Source: Thalassia testudinum
Lineage: Eukaryota > Streptophyta > Magnoliopsida > Alismatales > Hydrocharitaceae
Length of the DNA: 64,000 nucleotides
NCBI GenBank assembly: GCA_037157565.1
Contig: JAZHRO010000012.1
Coordinates: 62,177,501 to 62,241,500, forward strand
Reading direction: 5' to 3'
Shown: positions 57,275-64,000 of the stretch, in pieces
Layout: every line of letters begins with the position of its first letter
Position numbering within the stretch: the stretch's first letter is position 1
The notes under the pieces: generated by a model
The model's input: only the letters and a program-made list of their open reading frames with translations
Databases searched by the model: none
What the model was told of the DNA's origin: nothing
Translations under genes and position numbers: made by a program

Positions 57275-58020
57275 TGTTTGTAGACAATTGGTGACGGTCT
57301 TTTGTGTATAAAACTGCACCAGTTTGATTATATTTTATTACTTGAATACAAAAATATCCAAGGTCGAACTCAAGGAGCAAGCTTGATTCTAGAAGTGTAT
57401 AAAATCACAATTTACAATATACTGTTTTACAAAAAGATTAAAGAGAGAAATAAAAATGTCTCTTCTCTTTTCTTCTCTCTCTCTTCTTTTGTCCTCCTTT
57501 TTCTCTATTTTCAGACTCTGATTCCAAGGATTAGACGCCTTAAGTGCCACTTGCTACAGTGTTTGTGCTCTCCTTCTTCTTTTCAGCTACTTCTTCTTCT
57601 TCATCTTGGCTTCTTCTTTCTTTGCTATCTCTACCTTCTTCTTTTCTTCTCTCTTTCTGCTACGCCTTTGATTTCTCTCTTCCTTCTCTTTCTTTCAAGC
57701 CTTCTTCCTTCTTCTTCTGCCTTAGCTTCTCTGCGGGTACAGTGCCACCTTCCCCCTTCTCCTTTGCTGCTCCAGCCTTCAAGTTCTTCTACAGCTGCCT
57801 CCTCCTCCTCCTCCTTTCTTTGCACAGTACAGAGCAAAACCTACCCCTACCCTCCCCTGCGTCACTCTCTCTTTATTTCACTCCAAGGTTCACTATGCTC
57901 TCCCAGAGCCGGGTAGTCGGGTCGGTTGCGTGCCGGGGACTAGGCGCACCGGCGTGGGTGCAGTGCGTGAGGAGTGTTAGGTTAGGTAGTCGGGTCGTGG
58001 GTGCCAGGTCCGTGGGTGAG
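57275..58020 (-). repeat. LTR H, 3' part of a B-like LTR, cut by element I
   Basis: Left edge TGTTTGTAG (minus-strand end CTACAAACA) abuts H1 gag. Contains the complement of CTCCTTGAGTTCGACCTTGG near 57355, a GA-rich tract (minus, 57440-57840), a degenerate TCTAATCCxxGGAATCAGA hairpin at 57513-57537 next to CACTGTAGCAAG (complement), and the CTCTCCCAGAGCCGGGTA segment (57898-57916) also seen in B-full (7219-7236). The remaining 5' part must lie to the right of element I, outside the window. Confidence 0.7.
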
Positions 58021-60235
58021 TGTGATAACGAAATACGCGTGATTTGTAAAAGCGGGCTTTCAACATCGTTGTAACATGCGAATTCACAAACGCTTTTAAA
58101 TTTATAAACCTAGATAGGGGAGTATCTAGGGTCGTCCAAGGAGGAAAAAATTGCAATTCAATTCTCTTGCTAAAAACACGTCTCAACTTTCTTTTTGGTA
58201 CTTTAAATATGTAATTTTTTTTTATTTTGAAAAGATGAGGGTAAAATGCGAATTGTAATGGAAAGTACTAACACCTACAATTGCTTAACTAAAACTTAAA
58301 AGATAGATATATCTTCTTCCTAAGCTCACTCTAGGCAAGTAAAGGCCTAGAGTAATTAGGAAGAAGAGGTGAAACAAGTGCTAGAACCAAAAGTAACAAT
58401 TGCAATAAAAAGCTAAAAGAAGGCAATTTAATTAACGAGAATTAGTGTTGTTTTCAAGGACAAGTAGAGGAATGCTTCTACTAGAACTAAACAAATTTAA
58501 AAGCAAATAAAGAAACACTAATCCTCTTGCAAAATTTGGTGAAGAAGGGAGTCTTCTTGCTCGAAGCCTAGCTGTTCCTTGGCTTGAAAAGAGGGTCTCC
58601 TTCTCCCTTGAGAGCTCCTCCAAGGTGGAAGCTACCACCTTCAATGCTCTCTCGAAGGGGTGGGCATGCACCACCCTCAAAAGCTCCTCCAAGGTGGTGT
58701 GGACCAATTTCAAGATCTCCTCCAAAGATCTTCCTTGCCTGGCTTCTCCTTTGGCTGGCGTGACTCAAGAGAGAAGGGAAGAGGGGAAGGCACCAAGGGG
58801 ACAGAATATCCCCTTAATCTTCTTCTTCTTCTTCTCTCTTGGACGTGGGCTTCTAGGTGGAATATGAGAGTGAATTTGCTAGCCAAGGATGCCTTGAATG
58901 GTGGTGGGTAGTGGTCTTTTTATAGGGTAGGATGGGGGGTTAAGGTGCCCCTTGAAATGGAGGGCTAGGATGGAAGGATGGAGGTGGTTGGTGATCCTAT
59001 GGCCAAGGGTGTTTGGCGCCAACCCAAGGGGTGTTAAGGGGGGTGGTTATGGTGGTGTTGGTGGCTTTTGGTGGTGGAGAGACACCACCATTTTGGCGCC
59101 AACCTAGGGTCTTCTAGAAGGGGGGTTAGGTGGATGGTGGAGATGGATTTAAGGGGAATTTTGGAGGGAAAAGTGGCGCCATCAAGGGGGTGGTTAGGGT
59201 GGTTTTGGCACCACTTTTAGGTGTCTTTTGGAGGTGGTGGGTAGGCTAGGTTGATGCCAAGTAGGCTAGCTTATGTGGAGCTTAGGTGGAGCTAGTTGGG
59301 TGGAGTTGTTAGGTGGGTTTTTGGGGTGGTACAAGCCAAGGAAGTTGGAGCATAGCTAAGCTAAGCTAAGCTAGCTTAGCTAATGGAGGAGTAGAGGAGA
59401 AGGTGTTGGAGCTAGGGTTTGGAGGGAGGAGCTGAGGAGAAGTCTGGAGCTGAAACTGGAGCTGGTTGCTGTTGAAGAGGTTGGCATGGGGCTACTCTAG
59501 CTGACTTAGCTTGCTAGTTCTTTGCTAGCTGCTAAGCCAAGCTAAAGTGAGCTAGCTTCTACCATAATGAGCTGAGGTGAGCTAGGTTTGGTGCTCCCGG
59601 GGAGGATCAAGCAGGTTGAGGCAACTAAGGTAGCTTAGCTTAACTGAGTTAAGCTAAGCTGGGTCCCCGGGAGCTGGACTTGAGCTTCTTGATCTGGGAT
59701 GAGTTCTTCTTCAGCTGGCTAGAGTTGAGTGGAGCTGGATGTAGCTGGATCTGAGTTGGGGTGAACTCCTGTCAACTGAGCTGAGCTAGCTAGAGCTCCC
59801 TGTGGACTAGTGGGAGCTGAGATGAGCTAGACTCAGCTAAGTTGAGCTGGATCTGAGCTGACTTGAGCTAGGGTGAGCTAAGATGAACTCTCTTGAGCTG
59901 TCATTCAGTTGAGATTAACTGAATGAAGCTGGGATGAGCTAACCTTAGTTCAAGTGAGCTAGGTTCCAGCTGTGGTGAGCTGGATCAAGCTGAGTTCCAG
60001 CTAGTTGGAGCTTCTCCTTCACCATTTGCCTTCTTGAGTGCTAGGGTTTTAGGGATCTGTATATCTGTTCATCCCTAACACTCACAAAAACATATCAAAA
60101 AGACAATAAAAAAATGCAATGCATGCCTAACCTATTTTATGCCTAAATGCAGCCCAAAAACCCGTTTGCAGAGTAAAATCCTAAGAGCTAGGTTTGTTTT
60201 AATGCATAAGAATGATGATAATTTGGCGTTTATCA
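58021..60235 (-). repeat. 3' LTR of element I
   Basis: 2.2-kb LTR; minus-strand ends TGATAAACGCCAAATTATCA (hairpin, 6-bp arms) and CGTTATCACA. TATA-like CTATAAAAAG (complement at 58916-58925). The U3 part (59240-60020) is built of degenerate AGCT-rich repeats. The end region has GACGACCCTAGATACTCCCC (complement near 58110-58130) rather than the GCTCCCTGAG phrase of the other LTRs. Confidence 0.8.
59240..60020 (-). repeat. AGCT-rich degenerate repeat in the U3 of LTR I
   Basis: Nearly 800 bp dominated by GAGCT, TAGCT, AAGCT and AGCTGAG units with no fixed period, including GCTAAGCTAAGCTAAGCTAG around 59353-59372. AGCT is self-complementary, so the block is rich in small palindromes. Confidence 0.8.
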
Positions 60236-61653
60236 CACCCCCATGTTTATCTTTTGCTAGCCTCTTAGCAAAACTTTAATTTTTTGGAAAACGAAATTTT
60301 TGGGAAATCTAACTTGTTTTTACTTTTGAGGAGAAAAAGAGATTAAGGGACCTTGGTAGATTAAAATACATGAGGTATGGGATTTGTTAAAGATAAACAT
60401 CGAGATTTATTTTTGGATTCAACCATTAGATAGAACGGGATCAATATATCCTCCAGAAAATTCACAAATTAACCCCTTGTTAATTCAGATGACTTGAAAT
60501 GTTTGTTTTTAGGATTTTTCTGACTCATGAATCTGATTCACAACTTGCAAAATCCTTTAAAACCTTGTGTCTGTGCTTGTGAAAAGCCAACATTTATAAG
60601 GGCGTGTTAATTTATTTATTATTACTTTTTTTTTCCCATGCTTATTTTTAGCTTAGTCTTACAACAGATGTGTCAGGATCATAATTCCTGTTACCATTCC
60701 TCGAGGGGGCTTTGGCACTAGTACTTCGGGATAGCACTGTCCATGACACCACCCAAGAGCTCACAACCCTAAAACACGATGCGGTGAAAAGGGGCGCTCC
60801 AAGCAAACTCAAGCTCTTACTCCGACACTATAGGTAGAGCACTATCCAAGACACTTGAGCTGCTAAAATGCGCTTTAATGCTCCGTCTAAAGATATGAAA
60901 TATAGATTTGGAGCAGCGCCGAGGCGGTAACATGTTGACATTGCATCCTCAAATGAGGCATTTTCCTCCTTCTCAGCGGTGGGAACTCAAACCAATGATC
61001 TGCTTCAGACTTTTACTAAGTCCAAACAAGGGAGTTTTTCAAATTTTTAGTTATTTTTAAGTGTTGGCTTGTGTGTGAAAAGTGACACAAGAAGTTTCTC
61101 AAAACATGCAAGCTTTTGAATTAGAAGCTAAGTCAAATAGTTTCCACAATACAAAATAGGATCAAGTCATCTAAACTATCATGAGTTCAGGTGGAGTTTT
61201 AGAGAAGGATATCTGATCTAGTCTAAAATAGACCCTGGAATTCTAATGATCAGATCCATATCCTCATCTTTAGTTTGTTAAAGATTAAATCCCATTGTAC
61301 CAAAAGTGAATTTATCGACCTTAGTCCCGCTTTCAAAATTTTTCCTCAAAAAGTTTTCAACATTTATATTTTTTTTTTGGGTATGCAAGCAGGAAATAAA
61401 TTAAAGAAAAATGCATGTTTTTAGGTTTTGAAAATCCTAAATCGATCGTCAAATTTAAAAACACCCCCCATGCTTAAGATATGACATGTCCTCATGCATT
61501 AGGAGGGAAAAGGGATAACCCTAGTGAAGAACGGTCGGGTTTAGGATGAACAAAACCTGGAAAAAGAAGAAAAAAAAGAAAGAAAGAAAAAAATGATGGG
61601 TTACCTCCCATCCAGTGCTATCTTTTACGCCATTCAGCCGGGAGTGATGTGCA
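60236..61653 (-). other. PPT and non-coding 3' region of element I
   Basis: The PPT is GATAAACATGGGGGTG on the minus strand next to the LTR. Further landmarks match B-full and J: CTAGTACTTCGGGATAGCAC-type unit with CCATGAC at 60714-60750 and a second at 60815-60855, CCCCCCATGCTTAAGATATG near 61465-61485 with CTCATGCATTAGGAGG, and GGGTTACCTCCCATCC at about 61599-61614 (the degenerate form of the GGGAGGCAACCC stem). No env-like frame. Confidence 0.6.
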
Positions 61654-62860
61654 TTAGTGATCAAGGGTGGCTGGCTTAGTAAAATTAAAAGATTCAGTCA
61701 GAATTTTAGGTGTATGGTCAAAATAGGGCTTTAAACGCTGGCCATTGACTTGAAATGTCGAATTAGTTCTCAGATCAAAAAGGTCAACAGCGCCGTATGG
61801 ATATGTTTTATGGACAATGAAGGGGCCGGTCCATTTAGATTTTAATTTGCCAGGAAAACGTCGTAATCTCGCATCGAAAAGCCAAACGCGTTGATTAACG
61901 TCAAAGTGTTTCCGAACAATATATTTATCGTGAAATTTCTTTGTTCGGTCTTTATAAATCCTCGCATTTTCATAGGAAAAATTACGTAATTCTTCCAATT
62001 CAGTTAATTGTAATTTTCTATGGTTACCGGCGTCAAATAAATCCATATTGAGTTGTTTTATTGCCCAAAAAGTCCTATATTCTAATTCTACCGGGAGATG
62101 GCATGCCTTCCCAAAAATCAGACGAAAGGGAGACATGCCAGGTGGAGTTTTAAAAGCGGTACGGTAGGCCCATAAAGCGTCATCCAATTTGGTGGACCAA
62201 TCTTTACGGTCGGGCCTAATCGTCTTTTGTAAAATATTTTTAATTTCCCGGTTAGAAACTTCAGCCTGGCCATTTGTTTGGGGGCGGTGTGGAAATTTTA
62301 TGATTAACCCCATATTTAGAAAGAAGGTGACGGAATTGTGAGTGGGTGAAATGTGAGCCTCCGTCACAGATAATGGCTTTTGGTATGCCGAATCTTGAGA
62401 AAATATTTTTCTTAAGAAATTCGACAACCACATGGTGATCACTAGTGCAGGTGGGTATTGCTTCTATCCATTTAGAAACATAGTCGACTGCGACTAATAT
62501 ATATAAATACCCACCAGAGTTGATGAACGGTCCCATGAAGTCGATGCCCTAAACATCAAAAATTTCAACCTCTAAAATAGGATTAAGGGGCATCATATCC
62601 TTCCGAGTCATGTTGCCGATGCTCTGACAACGCACACAGGACCGAACGAAGCCATGAGCATCTTTGTGCAAGCTGGGCCAATAAAATCCCGCATTAAGGA
62701 TTTTAGCTGCAGTTTTCTTGCCCGAAAAATGTCCGCCACAAGCCATTGCGTGACAATGTGTCAGGATATCATGGATTTCAGAATCGGGGACACATTGTCG
62801 AATGACCTGATCGGCACAAATGCGGAAAAGGTCAGGCTCCACCCAAAAATAATATTTAAT
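61654..62860 (-). pseudogene. Integrase of element I (Athila type)
   Basis: Three open pieces. 62842-62549: DILTHCHAMACGGHFSGKKT, FYWPSLHKDAHGF, CVRCQS (HHCC zinc finger complete) and MMPLNPILEVEIFDV, ending at a stop. 62536-62261: DFMGPFINSGGYLYI (first Asp just after the stop), [23 protein letters not shown] (second Asp). A one-base shift near 62275 moves to 62442-61654: [18 protein letters not shown] (catalytic Glu), [50 protein letters not shown] and a C-terminal tail ending TLDH-stop. Apart from that stop and shift it is nearly complete, so it decayed later than H1. Confidence 0.9.
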
Positions 62861-63295
62861 ATCAACAAAGAACTTATCCCGTTTTGTTTTTGGCCAATCA
62901 GCGGGGATTTGTTCTGTTGCTAAGTAGTTTGCAATGGGTGCAAACCATGGGAGGGTTGTAGCAGCTAAAATGCTTTCATTGGGGAACTAATCTGGCGGGG
63001 TCATTATGTCATTCGTCATAAGACAAGAGAGATGGTCGGCCACTACATTGTGCAATCTCGCCTTATCCTTGATTTCCAGGTCAAATTCCTGGAGCAGCAG
63101 AATCCAACGGATAAGGCGGGGTTTCGCATCTTTCTTTGTTAGCAAATATTTAATTGCTGAGTGGTCGGTATAAACAGTGACATGTGACCCCAATAGATAA
63201 GATCTAAATTTTTCTAAGGCAAATACAATGGCAAGAAGTTCCTTTTCAGTAACCGTGTAATTCCGTTGTGTTGGTGCTAAAGCACCACGATCATT
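62861..63295 (-). pseudogene. RNase H of element I, C-terminal part
   Basis: Frame reads [40 protein letters not shown] (catalytic Asp in YTDH), [40 protein letters not shown] then a stop near 62988, followed by the linker ESILAATTLPWFAPIANYLA to integrase. The upstream RNase H and RT are cut away by the copia-like LTR at 63296; residues before ALAPTQRNY belong to that LTR. Confidence 0.88.
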
Positions 63296-63675
63296 TGTTT
63301 TGATGATAACAAAACACGTGTTATTTAACATTTGCAATTTGAGTCCTAGATTTCAGATCAATTGCAAATGAGGACGTGTTTAGACGGAGTTCGAGCTCGC
63401 ATCCAGGACGGATTGGAGGAGCTTGACGGAAAACAAAGGAGGTTCGCGTGGAGCGAAAGATTGGAGATGGAAGACAAGAAGAATATGATAGATTCTTTTT
63501 TATCCTTTCATGTATCTCTTGTATTTATTTTCTTGCTCTTTATTTTCCTTAGACATTATGTTAAAGAGCCTCAAAGAACCCTAACAGTAGTCCTAGGAAC
63601 ACCTGCACAACCCTAGGATACTTAGGTTTTCTGTAGAACACTTAGAAAACCAATATAGGGTTAAAACAGACTTTC

Positions 63676-63705
63676 CAGACGTCTAATTCACGAATCAGAC
63701 GTCTG
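63676..63705 (+). repeat. GACGTC hairpin in the copia-like LTR
   Basis: CAGACGTCTAATTC, loop AC, GAATCAGACGTCTG: 14-bp arms with one mismatch. Further CAGACGTCTG/AGACGTCTGA copies follow at about 63719, 63738, 63811-63831, 63912 and 63932. Confidence 0.9.
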
Positions 63706-63872
63706 ATAAAGTATTTTAAGACGTCTGACTGTTGTTTCAGACGTCTGATAACTGTTAGGCTGGGCATAGTTAGTTCTGTCTGATGAAATCAGACATCCAG
63801 ACCTTAGACCAGACGTCTTAGGAGACGTCTGATGACTTTGCCAGAAGTCCAATTAGTGGACCGTTGGCTGGC

Positions 63873-63880
63873 TTATAAAA
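63873..63880 (+). promoter_or_regulatory. TATA-like site of the copia-like LTR
   Basis: TTATAAAA preceded by GGCTGGC and by the palindrome array. Position about 575 bp from the LTR start suits a promoter. Confidence 0.5.
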
Positions 63881-64000
63881 CACTCAAGATTATGACCGTT
63901 AGAGCCTTATCAGACGTCCATAGGACTTACCAGACGTCTGATAAATGACTGTTTTGCCTCGGCTGACCCAAAATCTCTTCTCAGAGATTTTCTAGCCGTT

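Larger units (their letters stand above)
58021..63295 (-). mobile_element. Element I: Athila-lineage element, 5' part cut off
   Basis: Minus-strand order: RNase H (63295-62987), linker and integrase (62980-61654), non-coding 3' region, PPT (60236-60251), 3' LTR (60235-58021). Upstream parts are separated by the copia-like LTR at 63296 and are outside the window. The left flank of the LTR is GTGAG (58016-58020). Its integrase and LTR are clearly diverged from those of B-full and J, so it is a distinct Athila family. Confidence 0.85.
63296..64000 (+). mobile_element. Sirevirus-like (Ty1/copia) LTR, 5' part, runs off the right edge
   Basis: Starts TGTTTTGATGATAACAAAAC, a form of start seen in plant Sirevirus LTRs, and interrupts the RNase H of element I. 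It then has a chance frame (63362-63616), several CAGACGTCTG palindromes (63676-63985), a TATA-like TTATAAAA (63873-63880) and AGCCGTT near the window end. Sirevirus LTRs are known for arrays of a palindrome upstream of the TATA box (in maize a different sequence), which fits. Superfamily assignment rests on this start and organisation only. Confidence 0.55.

Noticed and set aside
63362..63616. 84-codon frame in the copia-like LTR as a gene
   Set aside because: Located in U3 between the LTR start and the TATA-like site, no recognisable domain.
1..64000. tRNA, rRNA, miRNA genes or centromeric satellite
   Set aside because: No cloverleaf, rRNA segment or regular satellite monomer was seen; the hairpins are too short for plant miRNA precursors.

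Overview
The window is flowering-plant nuclear DNA made almost entirely of nested LTR retrotransposons. The evidence is many degenerate Ty3/gypsy gag, protease, RT, RNase H and integrase reading frames of the plant-specific Tat and Athila lineages, multi-kilobase LTRs with TG...CA ends and 5-bp target-site duplications (TSDs), and no recognisable host gene, tRNA, rRNA or CRISPR. The number of layers suggests a large, repeat-rich genome; the species cannot be named from this sequence. Most open frames of 60-240 codons are low-complexity or run through LTRs.

Layout. One old Tat-lineage element on the minus strand (called H1) is the scaffold, running from about 57274 (gag zinc knuckle) down to 4292 (an antisense ORF). 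It is cut into pieces by insertions whose TSDs and rejoining protein frames can be followed. LTR G (1-4291) lies at its left end and carries solo LTR A1 (547-3254). Solo LTR D (5852-17657) sits in the integrase core and contains an Athila element (6439-15707) that itself contains solo LTR A2 (11944-14755). Solo LTR C1 (17860-21903) and LTR E (22184-24353) sit in and before the integrase zinc finger. LTR F (24673-51982) sits in RNase H and contains solo LTR B (26063-28937) and LTR C2 (28952-50900). C2 contains Athila element J (32143-50284), J contains solo LTR2 (39017-44599), and LTR2 contains solo LTR A3 (40707-43373). Solo LTR A4 (52318-55054) sits at the RT/RNase H end. At the right, LTR H (from 57275) holds Athila element I (58021-63295), which is cut by a Sirevirus-like copia LTR running off the window (63296-64000). 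The deepest chain is H1 > F > C2 > J > LTR2 > A3, six levels.

Nothing here is likely to make functional protein: every pol frame has stops, frameshifts or lost catalytic residues. The element B-full integrase core is the least damaged.

The most interesting signals are non-coding. (1) A hairpin module built on GAATCAGACGTCTG recurs in several gypsy LTR families and in the copia-like LTR, inside larger arrays of the palindrome CAGACGTCTG. (2) Almost every non-A LTR begins with a short hairpin whose stem sequence differs between families while the pairing is kept. (3) A second, longer hairpin lies about 70-90 bp upstream of the TATA box in the Athila LTRs. (4) The Athila 3' regions share repeated CGAGATagCAC-type units and a GGGAGGCAACCC stem. 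Names such as H1, J, LTR A-I are labels made up for this description.
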